A DNA stretch of 39,809 nt. Source: Psychrobacter sp. (GTDB lineage Bacteria > Pseudomonadota > Gammaproteobacteria > Pseudomonadales > Moraxellaceae). The DNA is taken from NCBI RefSeq assembly GCF_018260395.1, contig NZ_JAGLBC010000008.1, forward strand, positions 1-39,809. The letters are read 5' to 3'. The stretch's first letter is position 1, and every line of letters begins with the position of its first letter. The position numbers and the translations under genes were made by a program. Under the pieces are notes generated by a model. It did no database searches and was not told the origin of the DNA. It saw nothing but the letters and a program-made list of their open reading frames with translations. Of this stretch, positions 8,857-19,956 are shown in pieces.

Positions 8857-8955
8857 AAGGTCACCTCCAAACTTATTCAAAATAATTGTCAAATATCAAA
8901 ACAGCTGATAGCATTATAAAAACAATTCAAATTAAAAGACCTAATTAAAAATCTC

Positions 8956-9486
8956 TTAAAAATCACGTTCCCAATCAACAACCATCTGCCCAGCAGCCAA
9001 ATCTACAACATCGACAGTTTGTTTGTGCCAAGGAATCATTCGAGGTTCGTCGTCGATACTATCGCTACTAGGCACTACCTCCATAATAGGGTGTGCACCG
9101 GTTTCAAATAGCTCTTTAACAGTACCAAGACATTCGTGTTGTTTATTAATGACCTTTAAGCCAACCAAATCAGACCAGTAATACTCGTCTTCAGCAGTGC
9201 CAGGTAAGCTGTCTTTATCAATCCAAATGCTAACGCCATTCATGGTCTCAGCAATATTACGATCAGGTACCTGCTCAAATTGAGCCACTATACCAGATCC
9301 TTGCTTACGCCATTCAGTGACAGTCAACGGTTTAAACCCTGTTGCTGTCTTCATCCACCAAGGCGAATAACTAAAAATAGCTTCTCGATCCTCAGTTTCA
9401 CTAAAAACCCATAACCAACCTTTAATGCCGTATGGTTTTTTTAGCTGCCCTACTTTCATAAGACTGTCAGCGTTTGGTGTTGTCAT
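8956..9486 (-). CDS. rimM: 16S rRNA maturation factor RimM
   Basis: RimM binds ribosomal protein S19 and assists maturation of the 30S head. The 176-residue protein shows the two expected beta-barrel halves. The N-terminal RimM domain has VGQLKKPYGIKGWLWVFSET. The C-terminal PRC-barrel part has EYYWSDLVGLKVINKQHECL, GTVKELFETGAHPIMEV and MIPWHKQTVDVVDLAAGQMV, ending VDWERDF. It lies between rpsP (89 bases upstream) and trmD (99 bases downstream), the standard order. An AGG-containing ribosome-binding site before the ATG is weak; an ATG nine codons in is a possible alternative. Confidence 0.95.
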   Translation of the reverse strand: MTTPNADSLMKVGQLKKPYGIKGWLWVFSETEDREAIFSYSPWWMKTATGFKPLTVTEWRKQGSGIVAQFEQVPDRNIAETMNGVSIWIDKDSLPGTAEDEYYWSDLVGLKVINKQHECLGTVKELFETGAHPIMEVVPSSDSIDDEPRMIPWHKQTVDVVDLAAGQMVVDWERDF

Positions 9487-9575
9487 AAGACCTGCTCAGC
9501 CACAATTAATAAAAAAACAATTACTCAAAACTGCATTGCAATGAGATACTATCCCATTGCAAAACAAATTATGTC

Positions 9576-9839
9576 TTAAGCAGTTACTTCTTCAGTAGCA
9601 GGCTTATAACCTTTAGCTAATGCTTTAACGCGGTCTGAAGGCTGTGCGCCTTTTTCGATCCAAGCATTATAAGCATCCATGTCTAGACGAAATTCAACTT
9701 CTTGACCTTTCGCTAATGGGTTATAAAAACCTAAATTTTCGATGTAACGGCCATCGCGTGAACGACGTTGATCTGCTACAACAACTTGATAGAATGGGCG
9801 TTTTTTGGCACCGCCCCGTGCTAAACGTATAACAACCAT
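9576..9839 (-). CDS. rpsP: 30S ribosomal protein S16
   Basis: S16 is an early-assembly protein of the 30S body. The 87-residue sequence is canonical: [40 protein letters not shown], a central acidic/aromatic segment, and [15 protein letters not shown] near the end. It is the first gene of the rpsP-rimM-trmD-rplS operon, and an extended -10 promoter lies 40-70 bases upstream. A purine-rich GGAAGAGAGAA precedes the ATG. Confidence 0.98.
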   Translation of the reverse strand: MVVIRLARGGAKKRPFYQVVVADQRRSRDGRYIENLGFYNPLAKGQEVEFRLDMDAYNAWIEKGAQPSDRVKALAKGYKPATEEVTA

Positions 9840-9878
9840 TTGAGTTCTCTCTTCCGTAGGTATACCAAAAAGGGCATA

Positions 9879-9907
9879 ATTATATCAGAATTCTAATGAC
9901 TTGGAAA
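9879..9907 (-). promoter_or_regulatory. Promoter of the rpsP operon
   Basis: On the minus strand TTTCCA (complement of 9902-9907) is followed after 17 bases by TATAAT (complement of 9879-9884). The -10 is preceded by TGA, making an extended -10 (TGATATAAT). The predicted transcript leader before rpsP is about 33 bases. Confidence 0.7.
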
Positions 9908-9960
9908 CCTTTTACTTAATTAAAACTGTAACCCTTGTTAAATTACTAAGCGATATCCCA

Positions 9961-11436
9961 ATGACTAATACATCTTCACGTTCCGTTTTGTCTCGATTCG
10001 GTTCTAGACCTTATTCAAACACTTGGCAGACAACGCTTGCCGTTATGTTAATGGTGACGGTAAGTGTGGTACTGTCTATCTGGTTTTTTTGGCGAAGTCT
10101 ATATTTGCCTGAGTTAAAAAACCATGCTCGCTACCTTACTACCGAGCTTAAATTGGTTACAGCAACTCGTGAACATTGGGCTAACAATGAAGAAATAAAA
10201 CGATGGATTTTGGCCAATAATCATGTTGTGGTCGTAGATGACCCCAGTCATTTTCCTGATGTGTCTGATAAAGCTGTGGTTGGGTTTTTTACCGATATTA
10301 TTCAGCAAGAAATCAGCCAACAACTAGGCCGTGATGTTGTGGTTTATTTTAAGTTTAAACCGACACCGCAACTGTGGGTTCAGGATACAGCATCGCCAGA
10401 GTTTTGGATACGTGAACCTGTTATATTTTATGCTCAATACAGCCCAAGTTCTCTGATATTTTTCTTATTTGGTATTCCCTTATTCACTTTATTGACCATC
10501 TTGCTACTGGTGCGTCAACTTAACCGTCCCCTTCGTAAGTTACAGCAGGCCGCCACCAACTATATTCGCTTAGGCAGTGCCACTACTTTACCCACAAACT
10601 CTGGTAGCACTGAGATTCGCCGAGTTAATATGGCTTTTAATCGATTATTTAGCACCTTAAACCAAGCACAAAAAGAGCGTACCATTATGCTTGCAGGTAT
10701 CTCCCATGATTTACGTACCCCGCTAACCCGTATGCGTTTAACTGCTGAAATGCTGCCTGATGAGTTCTTTCGAGAGGGGCTGATTTATGACATTGAGGAT
10801 ATGGATGCAATTTTGGAGCAATTTATATCCTTTATGAAAGACGGTTCAGATGAGCCGGTTCGCTTAACGGATCTAGACAATATATTTCAAGAAATCATGG
10901 TCCAATTTGCCCCGCTTGAATTTATTTATCAAACCGATGGTTTAAGAGAAGTTGCAGTGCGACCTTTATCTATCAAACGCTTGATAGTCAATCTAATCGT
11001 TAATGCTCAGCGTTATGGCAAACCGCCTATTTATTTGACTGCGACCATTACCCCGACTTTTAACTCTCAGAACATTGATCATGATGATGAAGTTTCAGTT
11101 TCAACCCCTGGTATCGTTCGTAAAGCAAAAGAACAATTAATTATATGTGTACGTGATTGTGGTACAGGAGTGGCAAAGGAGCATCTACAGCGCATTATGC
11201 AGCCTTTTGAGCGAGGAGAATCAGCTCGCACTACTCAGGGTAGTGGTTTAGGCTTGGCTATCGTACAGCGCATCTCAGCCTTGCATCACGGTACGGTAGA
11301 AGCGATTAACCATCCTGAAGGAGGACTACAAGTCTGCGTCAGAATTCCGCTAGTGTCTCAAACTCAACCAAACATTGGTGATAATAATGGTGATAATACT
11401 GCTGATAACACTGTTGATGACATTGTTGATTGTTAA
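9961..11436 (+). CDS. envZ: EnvZ-type sensor histidine kinase
   Basis: A 491-residue inner-membrane osmosensor-type kinase. TM1 is at about residues 26-46 and TM2 at about 158-180, flanking a periplasmic domain. A HAMP segment follows (RPLRKLQQAATNYIRLGSAT). The HisKA phosphoacceptor is H249 in AGISHDLRTPLTRMRL, nearly the EnvZ signature, with EQFISFMKDG after it. HATPase boxes are NLIVNAQRYG (N), RDCGTGVA (G1), QPFERGESAR (F) and GSGLGLAIVQRI (G2). The start at 9961 is chosen over TTG at 9901 because the hydrophobic N-terminus then matches EnvZ length. No ompR is adjacent, so the partner must be elsewhere. The tail is an Asn/Asp repeat (GDNNGDNTADNTVDD). Confidence 0.88.
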   Translation: MTNTSSRSVLSRFGSRPYSNTWQTTLAVMLMVTVSVVLSIWFFWRSLYLPELKNHARYLTTELKLVTATREHWANNEEIKRWILANNHVVVVDDPSHFPDVSDKAVVGFFTDIIQQEISQQLGRDVVVYFKFKPTPQLWVQDTASPEFWIREPVIFYAQYSPSSLIFFLFGIPLFTLLTILLLVRQLNRPLRKLQQAATNYIRLGSATTLPTNSGSTEIRRVNMAFNRLFSTLNQAQKERTIMLAGISHDLRTPLTRMRLTAEMLPDEFFREGLIYDIEDMDAILEQFISFMKDGSDEPVRLTDLDNIFQEIMVQFAPLEFIYQTDGLREVAVRPLSIKRLIVNLIVNAQRYGKPPIYLTATITPTFNSQNIDHDDEVSVSTPGIVRKAKEQLIICVRDCGTGVAKEHLQRIMQPFERGESARTTQGSGLGLAIVQRISALHHGTVEAINHPEGGLQVCVRIPLVSQTQPNIGDNNGDNTADNTVDDIVDC

Positions 11437-11492
11437 GATTCATGCCTATTATTTCACTAAGTTCAATGCTAAAGTGCTATTGTTATAACCAT

Positions 11493-11534
11493 AAAAAAAG
11501 CCCAAGCTTTATTAGTAAACGCTAGGGCTTTATT
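11493..11534. terminator. Bidirectional terminator between envZ and bfmS
   Basis: AAAGCCC (11497-11503) pairs with GGGCTTT (11525-11531), with a further AGC/GCT pairing inside. The minus strand has a run of seven T after the stem, suiting bfmS; the plus strand has a weaker T-rich tail, suiting the EnvZ-type gene. Confidence 0.75.
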
Positions 11535-11540
11535 CTTTAT

Positions 11541-11615
11541 TGATGGTATTGGAATTGATAGTATTGAAATTGATGTTATTTAAATTAATATTATTGAAAT
11601 AAATAATATTAAACT
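11541..11615. repeat. 15-bp tandem repeat, 5 degenerate copies
   Basis: Units begin at 11541, 11556, 11571, 11586 and 11601, with consensus near TGATAGTATTGAAAT. Divergence increases toward the 3' end. The repeat lies between two convergent genes, downstream of the bfmS stop on its strand. Confidence 0.85.
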
Positions 11616-11668
11616 TAATCTTAGTCTATTTTCAATTATGAAGCTTTTAATTAGGCATAATTAGTCAT

Positions 11669-13360
11669 TTACTCGTCACTTTCGATAATTTTACGTGCCC
11701 CTTTTTCTTGGGTTAATTGATCAGCCGAGATAGTTTGTGTTAAAGGTTTAATTGGCCAACGCATCGTGAACCTTGCCCCGCCAAGCTTGGGGCTTTCATC
11801 TACTGACATAGTACCATTAAACCAAAAGGCAATCCTTGACACAATGGACAAGCCTAATCCATAACCGCCAGACGCCCGAGTTCGACTGTCATCAAGACGG
11901 GCAAAGGGTACAAACACCTTATCTCTGTCTTCTTCTGCAATACCATGACCATCATCTTCTACGCTAACGTAAGCTTCTCCTTTACGCACACCGGCACTAA
12001 TTATAATTTTAGTTTCAGCATAACGTAAAGCATTACCCGCTAAATTCTGAACCACACGGTGTAGATAGCGTCTATCCGCCACAGCGGTTACTTTTGATGA
12101 TGGTGCTATACCTGTCACTTCTATCGGTTTACCTAATGCATTAGTCTCACGCACAATTTGGTCAACCAACTCTTTTAAGCTGACCGATTCTAGATCAAGC
12201 TTTGGTGACCCTTCTTCTAATTTAGCATAAGTTAAAATTTCATCAATGAGACCGTTTAATGATTCTATATCTTGATCTATATAATCACGCTGCATTTCAC
12301 GTGACTCTTGGTCATCAGTATCAGCTAACATGTCTACTGCAAAGCGGATTCTAGCCACTGGTGTACGAAGTTCATGCGATACTGCCCGTGTTAACTCACG
12401 CTGTGATTCGATAAGGCGTTTGATATGTTCAATCATGGCGTTAAAAGTTGCTGCCAATCTCGCTATCTCATCTTGCCCCACCACTTGTACCTTCGTATCA
12501 AGATTGCCATCGCCTACATCGTTTACCCCTGATTGAATTAATTGAAGCTTTCTCTCTAGTGGGAAAATTAAGGCATAAACACCCAAGCTTATAAGGAACA
12601 TACTGATTAAAACAACACTTATAATCAGGTTGAATGGGAACCATTTAAATAGACTAACAGGCCCAATGACCACAGCCATATTTTCTAACTCAGATGGGGC
12701 AATAATTTTGATAGAAGAGTCATCAGCTCGGGTACTATCGCGAAAAAGCATGACCACTTCATCTCTATCTAAACGCCGCAACTGATCATCATCTAAATCT
12801 AAACTATTGACCTTTTCTATACTCAGTGGAAAAGCAAATTGGTTTGATATTTCGTTCAACCGCTGTCTTTTACTTTTAAGGTCCTTGTAATAGGACAAAT
12901 CATTTAATAATAAAACCGCCATAGCACGTACTTGTTGTTCGGTGACTTTGCTGATACGCACTGTAATGACATTATCTTCCCCCGGAATAGGGTGAAAGAT
13001 ATCGGCATGAGCAGGCTGGGCCACATAACGAACAACGGTCTTATTTTCTTCAAGACGCTTTAATTCACTGGCTTTAAAATCAATTTTAGATCTAGGTTGG
13101 ATGCTAAAGTTATTACCAAATAACTGACTTATATCGTTAAGCCAATACTCACGCTGCGTTTCTGAGGATTGTTGCTGCAGGCCAGAGCTTACTAAGTATA
13201 AGGCACCTGAAGCCACGTTTTCTCGATACGCTTGTACACGCTCTTTGTTAATGGTATCTACCAATAATTGGGCAAATAGCGCTACAAATAGACAGACCAA
13301 TAATAACCCTGCATAAATGCGTAGAAAAATACTGTGTTTTAATGATGAGAATATTGGCAT
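11669..13360 (-). CDS. bfmS: BfmS-like (RstB family) sensor histidine kinase
   Basis: Inner-membrane kinase of 563 residues, predicted to phosphorylate the adjacent regulator. Order: TM1 (about 9-31, SIFLRIYAGLLLVCLFVALF), a large periplasmic domain to about 240, TM2 (FNLIISVVLISMFLISLGVY), HAMP (to about 315), HisKA with phosphoacceptor H329 in RAVSHELRTPVARIR, then HATPase_c with NLAGNALRYAE (N), VEDDGHGIAEED (G1), VPFARLDDSRTRAS (F) and GYGLGLSIVSRIA (G2). In Acinetobacter BfmRS controls capsule, envelope stress and biofilm; similar roles here are inferred. It lies 344 bases after bfmR in the same direction, but a terminator-like hairpin separates them. Confidence 0.87.
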   Translation of the reverse strand: MPIFSSLKHSIFLRIYAGLLLVCLFVALFAQLLVDTINKERVQAYRENVASGALYLVSSGLQQQSSETQREYWLNDISQLFGNNFSIQPRSKIDFKASELKRLEENKTVVRYVAQPAHADIFHPIPGEDNVITVRISKVTEQQVRAMAVLLLNDLSYYKDLKSKRQRLNEISNQFAFPLSIEKVNSLDLDDDQLRRLDRDEVVMLFRDSTRADDSSIKIIAPSELENMAVVIGPVSLFKWFPFNLIISVVLISMFLISLGVYALIFPLERKLQLIQSGVNDVGDGNLDTKVQVVGQDEIARLAATFNAMIEHIKRLIESQRELTRAVSHELRTPVARIRFAVDMLADTDDQESREMQRDYIDQDIESLNGLIDEILTYAKLEEGSPKLDLESVSLKELVDQIVRETNALGKPIEVTGIAPSSKVTAVADRRYLHRVVQNLAGNALRYAETKIIISAGVRKGEAYVSVEDDGHGIAEEDRDKVFVPFARLDDSRTRASGGYGLGLSIVSRIAFWFNGTMSVDESPKLGGARFTMRWPIKPLTQTISADQLTQEKGARKIIESDE

Positions 13361-13704
13361 ACGAAATCTAATAAATTTTATTTTGTCCTAGTTTACCCTA
13401 AATTAAGTTTTTAACCTAACCAGTTACGTGTCTTGATATCAGTTCAATTATATCGTTTTAACCGTACTTTATTATTTTATATTTTGTTGTTTAGGAACAA
13501 GAAATGTAATAATGATAGGCTTAGGTGTAGATAAAGCATAATAATTGGCATCATATAAAAAGCTTTAAATTCTAGACATAAAAAAAGGCCAGTTAAAATC
13601 TGACCTTTATCTAAGCACTGTGGTTTAAATCTTTGTAATTAAACGCTAAAGACTTATATCATCCAATGACATTATCACCTAAAGACTTCATTACATAGTT
13701 AGGT
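13361..13704 (-). other. bfmR-bfmS spacer
   Basis: This AT-rich spacer holds no convincing gene. The terminator-like hairpin at 13578-13610 is the only clear structure, so bfmS is likely to have its own promoter in the remaining 220 bases or depend on read-through. Confidence 0.6.
13578..13610 (-). terminator. Terminator or attenuator between bfmR and bfmS
   Basis: On the minus strand AAAGGTCAG, a 7-nt loop and CTGGCCTTT form a 9-bp stem with one wobble pair, followed by a T run (complement of 13581-13586). It lies about 95 bases after the bfmR stop codon. Confidence 0.8.
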
Positions 13705-14421
13705 TTAATTGCCTTCTTTAACGAATAAATAACCTTTACTACGTACCGTCTTGATGCGTTTTGGATTTTCAGGATCATCGCCAATCTTAGGTCGGATACG
13801 TGAAATACGAACGTCGATTGAACGATCTTGTCCGTCATACTCAATACCACGTAAACGTTCAAATATATCTTCTCTAGATAAAATACGACCTGCGTTAGAA
13901 GCCAATAACCATAATAGGTCATATTCAGCACTGGTGAAATCAACCAACTCACCATTTAGAGTCACTGATCGGCCACCGTTATCGATAACCAATTCACCGA
14001 ACTCTAGACGCTGTGGTACTTCTTCTGAAGGTGCATTGTCAGAACGACGTAATAAAGCACGGATACGAGCCAATAAAACACGAGGTTGTGCAGGTTTTGC
14101 CACATAATCGTCCGCACCCATCTCAAGACCTAGTACTTGGTCCATATCTTCGGTACGTGCCGTTAGCATTAAAATTGGGCTATGATAGTGAGGACGTACT
14201 TCACGACATACCGTTAGGCCATCACTGCCTGGCAACATAACATCAAGTACAACCAAATCAGGCTGTTCATTAATGATACGACGTATAGCACGATTACCAT
14301 CAGTTTCAATGGCCACATCCATACCATTTTTTACCAAATAATCTTGGGTTAACATGGCCAAACGCTCATCATCTTCAACGATCAAAATTCGTGGAGTTTG
14401 TTCTTCTTCAGTTGTTGACAT
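13705..14421 (-). CDS. bfmR: BfmR-like (RstA family) DNA-binding response regulator
   Basis: OmpR/PhoB-class transcription factor of 238 residues, the same length as Acinetobacter BfmR. The receiver domain (1-125) has the acidic pair in ILIVEDDER, phosphoacceptor D60 in DLVVLDVMLPGSDGL, the T-containing ILMLTARTEDMDQ, and the switch lysine in DDYVAKPAQPR. The C-terminal winged helix (about 138-238) includes LVDFTSAEYDLLWLLASNAG, LSREDIFERLRG, DRSIDVRISRIRPKIG and the final wing TVRSKGYLFV. From memory these stretches are nearly identical to BfmR; I have not aligned them. GAGGA precedes the ATG. The next gene is the cognate bfmS. Confidence 0.92.
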   Translation of the reverse strand: MSTTEEEQTPRILIVEDDERLAMLTQDYLVKNGMDVAIETDGNRAIRRIINEQPDLVVLDVMLPGSDGLTVCREVRPHYHSPILMLTARTEDMDQVLGLEMGADDYVAKPAQPRVLLARIRALLRRSDNAPSEEVPQRLEFGELVIDNGGRSVTLNGELVDFTSAEYDLLWLLASNAGRILSREDIFERLRGIEYDGQDRSIDVRISRIRPKIGDDPENPKRIKTVRSKGYLFVKEGN

Positions 14422-14560
14422 CTTTAATTCCTCAAAAAAATGAAACCTAAAGTAGGTTCTTTTTTAACGTATTCAATTAGATATATTAATAAACCGTTAC
14501 AAGTCTTACTAAATATACATTAATCCATAATGTAAAAAGTAATATACGTAATCTTAGCAC

Positions 14561-14590
14561 ATAAAAAAACAGCCTAATATAGGCTGTTTG
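14561..14590 (-). terminator. Terminator of the atp operon
   Basis: AAACAGCCT (14567-14575) pairs with AGGCTGTTT (14581-14589) with a very short loop. The minus strand continues into a run of T. It lies about 60 bases after atpC and before bfmR. Confidence 0.88.
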
Positions 14591-14650
14591 ATTATTTTGA
14601 TAAGTAGTTAACACTTACTCAACAGTTGCCACCAGTAGACATAGCCAACC

Positions 14651-15067
14651 TTATGCACGGTTACGATATTTTCTAATCGTTTGTAGCTGAGCCACAGACT
14701 CTGCCAGTGAAGCCAATGCAGCATTTGTTTGTAAAGTATCCGACTGATTAACCAGCATTTGTTCTGCTTGCTTACGAGCTTCAACAATTTTTGCTTCATC
14801 TAAGTCATCTGCACGTACTGCAGTGTCTGCAAGTACTGTGATTAGCTTAGGCTGAACTTCTAGAACCCCACCCGATACATAGATAACTTCTTCGCTACCG
14901 TCCGGTAATTGGATTCGCATTGAGCCCGGCTTTAATAGTGTGATAAGAGGAGTGTGCCCCGCTAAGATACCTACTTCACCTTCACTACCCGTCGCAATTA
15001 ACATACTGATCTCACCAGCATAAATCTCTTCACGAGCACTAACTACTCGGCACTGTAAGGTTGCCAT
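14651..15067 (-). CDS. atpC: ATP synthase F1 subunit epsilon
   Basis: Central-stalk subunit linking gamma to the c-ring and inhibiting ATP hydrolysis. The 138 residues show the N-terminal beta-sandwich (MATLQCRVVSAREEIYAGEI, SEGEVGILAGHTPLITLLKP, YVSGGVLEVQPKLITVLADT) and the C-terminal helical hairpin (DLDEAKIVEARKQAEQML onward). GGAGAG precedes the ATG. The gap to atpD is 153 bases, long for this operon, and holds an inverted repeat. Confidence 0.97.
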   Translation of the reverse strand: MATLQCRVVSAREEIYAGEISMLIATGSEGEVGILAGHTPLITLLKPGSMRIQLPDGSEEVIYVSGGVLEVQPKLITVLADTAVRADDLDEAKIVEARKQAEQMLVNQSDTLQTNAALASLAESVAQLQTIRKYRNRA

Positions 15068-15148
15068 GCGACTCTCCGTTATTTACTCATTAACTTACTA
15101 GTTAATATTTAAATTAATTTATCGATAGACGGTAATTATCAATATATC

Positions 15149-15181
15149 TAAGCATGACTTGATTTGATCATATCATGCTTA
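15149..15181 (-). promoter_or_regulatory. Inverted repeat in the atpD-atpC spacer
   Basis: TAAGCATGA (15149-15157) and TCATGCTTA (15173-15181) form a 9-bp perfect stem with a 15-nt loop. No T run follows on the minus strand. It could be an mRNA-processing or stability hairpin; the role is inferred. Confidence 0.45.
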
Positions 15182-15220
15182 AATCTATAGCTAATTAATT
15201 TCTAAGTGGTCAGCTTTAAG

Positions 15221-16669
<1,449 letters not shown>

Positions 16670-16690
16670 CTAAAAATATAGGTATGTCAA

Positions 16691-17569
16691 TTAGGAAACA
16701 GCAGCAGCACCGCCGACAATTTCCGAAATCTCTCGGGTAATTGCCGCTTGACGCAGCTTGTTATAAACTAACTGTAAATCATTAATTAGGTCACCAGCAT
16801 TATCCGTAGCTGCTTTCATAGCTACCATACGTGCTGACTGCTCTGAAGCAATGTTTTCCATGACCGCTTGATATACGATTGACTCAATATAACGGCCTAA
16901 CAAACCATCAATTAGGGTTTTAACATCAGGCTCATAGATATAATCCCAACTCAATTCAGTTTGGATACCTGAACTTGAATCAACCGCTTCATTTGGAAGT
17001 GGCACCAGTTGATTGACAATAGGTTTTTGTGTCATTGCGTTCACAAATTTATTATAAACCACAAAAATGCGATCTAAGTGTCCCTTAGCATAGTCATCTA
17101 GCATGGCTTGTACTGGAGCATTTAATTGCTCAAAGCTAGGATTATCACCGTAATCTGTAACTGCTGAAGTTACTTTGCCACCAAAACTCTTAAAAAAGCT
17201 AACGCCCTTAGAGCCTATTACAGCAAACTCAGCTTGCACTGACTGGTTTTGAAATTCTTTGACATGATGCATCAACTCTTTAAATAGGTTGATATTCAAT
17301 CCACCTGCCAAACCACGATCAGAAGTCACTAATATATAGCCGACACGGTTTACTTGACGGTTAGTCATATAAGGGTGCTTATAGTCTGAAGAAGCGTTTA
17401 CTAAGTGTGATACCACTCGACGCATATTATCAGAATAAGGACGACCAACTTCCATACGCTCTTGAGCACGGCGCATTTTACTGGCGGCTACCATTTGCAT
17501 TGCACGCGTAATTTTCTGCGTACTTTTAATGCTAGTAACCTTAGCACGAATTTCTTTTAAACTTGCCAT
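16691..17569 (-). CDS. atpG: ATP synthase F1 subunit gamma
   Basis: Rotor shaft of F1, 292 residues. The two long terminal helices are visible: N-terminal [20 protein letters not shown] with [15 protein letters not shown], and C-terminal [20 protein letters not shown] with [20 protein letters not shown]. The central Rossmann-like part contains [17 protein letters not shown]. The start ATG has a weak GGAAT ribosome-binding site. It lies between atpA and atpD as in all proteobacterial operons. Confidence 0.97.
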   Translation of the reverse strand: MASLKEIRAKVTSIKSTQKITRAMQMVAASKMRRAQERMEVGRPYSDNMRRVVSHLVNASSDYKHPYMTNRQVNRVGYILVTSDRGLAGGLNINLFKELMHHVKEFQNQSVQAEFAVIGSKGVSFFKSFGGKVTSAVTDYGDNPSFEQLNAPVQAMLDDYAKGHLDRIFVVYNKFVNAMTQKPIVNQLVPLPNEAVDSSSGIQTELSWDYIYEPDVKTLIDGLLGRYIESIVYQAVMENIASEQSARMVAMKAATDNAGDLINDLQLVYNKLRQAAITREISEIVGGAAAVS

Positions 17570-17663
17570 AACAATTCCAATTCGGCGGGGTTTAAATGAG
17601 GATTAATCTATTACTCACATTTCAACTAGTGCGATTAGCTTAACTAATCGCACCTTTTATAAC

Positions 17664-19208
17664 TTAAAACGTGTGGTTTTGTAAGAACGTTTCTACTGAA
17701 GCTTTTAAACGGCCTGCAATATCATCATTATAGTTTGCAGTGTCGTTGATTTCTTTCATAAGATCAGCTTGTTCGTCATACATATAACGCAGGTAAGCTG
17801 CTTCCCAGGCGCCGATTTTTTCAACTGGGATATCAGACAAGTAACCTTCGTTTGAAGCATAGATAACCGCGGATTGTTCAGCTACAGACATTGGGGCATA
17901 CTGCTTCTGTTTCATAAGTTCAGTAACACGCTCACCATGATCTAGTTGTTGCTTGGTAGCATCATCTAGGTCAGAAGCAAACTGGGCAAATGCCGCTAGT
18001 TCTCGATACTGAGCCAATGCAGTACGGATGCCGCCTGATAATTTTTTAATGATCTTAGTTTGAGCAGCACCACCAACACGTGATACTGAAATACCAGCGT
18101 TAACCGCAGGACGAATACCCGAGTTAAATAAACTGGATTCTAAGAAAATCTGACCATCGGTAATAGAGATTACGTTGGTTGGTACGAAAGCAGATACGTC
18201 ACCAGCTTGGGTTTCAATGATAGGTAACGCAGTTAAAGAACCTGTTTGACCTTTTACTTCACCCTTAGTGAACTCTTCTACATACGCTGCGTTTACGCGT
18301 GATGCACGCTCAAGTAAACGTGAATGAAGATAGAATACGTCACCTGGATAAGCTTCACGACCTGGTGGACGACGTAATAGTAAAGAAATCTGACGATAGG
18401 CTACTGCTTGCTTTGATAAATCATCATATACGATTAAAGCATCTTCACCGCGGTCACGGAAGTACTCACCCATTGTACAACCAGAATATGGTGCAATATA
18501 CTGTAAAGCAGCTGGTTCAGAAGCTGATGCCACGACAACTGTGGTATAAGCCAATGCACCGCTTTCTTCAAGCTTACGTACTACGTTAGCAATAGTAGAG
18601 CGCTTTTGACCAATGGCCACGTATACACACTTAATACCAGATGTTTTCTGAGCAATAATGGCATCGATAGCCAATGCAGTTTTACCCGTTTGACGGTCAC
18701 CAATGATAAGCTCACGCTGACCACGACCGATTGGAATCATGGTATCAACAGCTTTGTAGCCTGTCATTACTGGCTCATCAACTGATTGACGAGCAATAAC
18801 ACCTGGTGCAATTTTTTCTACTTTATCAGTAAGCTTAGCGTTGATAGGGCCTTTACCATCAATAGGGTTACCCAAAGCGTCAACGACACGACCAAGTAAC
18901 TCAGGACCTACTGGTACTTCTAAAATACGGCCAGTACAGTAAGCTTTTTGACCTTCTTGAAGACCTAGGTAATCACCCAAAACAACCGCACCTACGGAGT
19001 CTTGCTCAAGGTTCAATGCCATACCATAGACATCGCCTTCAAATTCAATCATCTCACCGTACATTGCATCTTCAAGACCATGAATCTGTACAATACCATC
19101 AGATACTTTGACAATAGTGCCTTCATTCTTAGCGGTTGCACCTGTATCAAGGTCTTGAATTCGCTGCTTAATCAGTTGACTGATCTCTGCTGGATTCAAT
19201 TGTTGCAT
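17664..19208 (-). CDS. atpA: ATP synthase F1 subunit alpha
   Basis: Non-catalytic nucleotide-binding subunit of F1, 514 residues from the ATG at 19208 ([17 protein letters not shown]), the family's standard length. The AAGGAAACAAGG before it acts as ribosome-binding site; a longer frame to 19274 adds unrelated residues. Walker A is GDRQTGKT, followed by the alpha-type [20 protein letters not shown]. The arginine finger lies in the C-terminal half of the nucleotide domain ([17 protein letters not shown]). 169 bases separate it from atpH. Confidence 0.98.
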   Translation of the reverse strand: MQQLNPAEISQLIKQRIQDLDTGATAKNEGTIVKVSDGIVQIHGLEDAMYGEMIEFEGDVYGMALNLEQDSVGAVVLGDYLGLQEGQKAYCTGRILEVPVGPELLGRVVDALGNPIDGKGPINAKLTDKVEKIAPGVIARQSVDEPVMTGYKAVDTMIPIGRGQRELIIGDRQTGKTALAIDAIIAQKTSGIKCVYVAIGQKRSTIANVVRKLEESGALAYTTVVVASASEPAALQYIAPYSGCTMGEYFRDRGEDALIVYDDLSKQAVAYRQISLLLRRPPGREAYPGDVFYLHSRLLERASRVNAAYVEEFTKGEVKGQTGSLTALPIIETQAGDVSAFVPTNVISITDGQIFLESSLFNSGIRPAVNAGISVSRVGGAAQTKIIKKLSGGIRTALAQYRELAAFAQFASDLDDATKQQLDHGERVTELMKQKQYAPMSVAEQSAVIYASNEGYLSDIPVEKIGAWEAAYLRYMYDEQADLMKEINDTANYNDDIAGRLKASVETFLQNHTF

Positions 19209-19377
19209 TGCCTTGTTTCCTTTAATTTGTGATTGCCTGCTTACTCGCCGGATATAAAGCTTAAGAATCTTCAAAGAAATGATACGAAGATAAAATAGAG
19301 TTTAAGCTCTTAATAATAATTTATTTACATTACAAATTAACTTGTAAGCATATTTAACTATCATTATTAATAATGCG

Positions 19378-19956
19378 TTAAGCAGTTAGCTGTGTTTTTA
19401 ACTGTTTTAATTTTCCACGCACCGAGTCATCAACAAGCTTGTCGCCAATTTTAATGGTGGCACCCGCTAATAAACTAGGATCTACATCTTCTTGAAGAAT
19501 CACAGAAGCTTTTAGTGACTCTTCTAATCGACTTTGAATCATCGTACGCTGAACGTCATCTAATGGATAAGCAGACGTAATATATACATTAATCTGCTTC
19601 AAAGTCTTAGCACGATGTAAACGATATTGTTCTAATACTTGGGGTAATAGACTCAAACGTTCTTGCTCGGCAAGTTGATGCACAAAATTTTTGATTGGGG
19701 TTGTTGCTACTGATAAACGAGAAGACGCTTGCCCTTGAGTAGAGATAACATGATCATCATAAATACTGATTAGTGTCTCAGCTTTTTGATCGATGGTAAC
19801 TGCGGGGTTATCAAGCATTTGCACAAAGGCAGAATCACCGACCACGTTGCTTGCGATCAACAAGAAATCTTCCCACTCGCCAATGACTGAGTTTTCAAAC
19901 GCATAATCAAATGCTGCCTTGGCATAGGGTCTCGCTAGTGTAGATAATTCAGCCAT
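19378..19956 (-). CDS. atpH: ATP synthase F1 subunit delta
   Basis: Peripheral-stalk cap that ties F1 alpha to the b dimer. The 192 residues (usual about 178) begin [20 protein letters not shown], the conserved OSCP/delta N-terminal helix, and end in the characteristic VSIRLDDSV-like segment, here [30 protein letters not shown] immediately precedes the ATG. It is 260 bases from atpF, with a stem-loop in between. Confidence 0.95.
   Translation of the reverse strand: MAELSTLARPYAKAAFDYAFENSVIGEWEDFLLIASNVVGDSAFVQMLDNPAVTIDQKAETLISIYDDHVISTQGQASSRLSVATTPIKNFVHQLAEQERLSLLPQVLEQYRLHRAKTLKQINVYITSAYPLDDVQRTMIQSRLEESLKASVILQEDVDPSLLAGATIKIGDKLVDDSVRGKLKQLKTQLTA

Noticed and set aside
11541-11615. 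Possible CRISPR array
   Set aside because: Units are directly adjacent with no unique spacers, and only 15 bp long; this is a plain tandem repeat.
14436-14460. AACCTA/TAGGTT inverted repeat in the bfmR leader followed by T on the plus strand
   Set aside because: Only six pairs, and no plus-strand transcript is expected to end there; chance is likely in such AT-rich sequence.
18299-18589. Plus-strand open frame inside atpA
   Set aside because: Shadow of the conserved alpha-subunit gene on the other strand.
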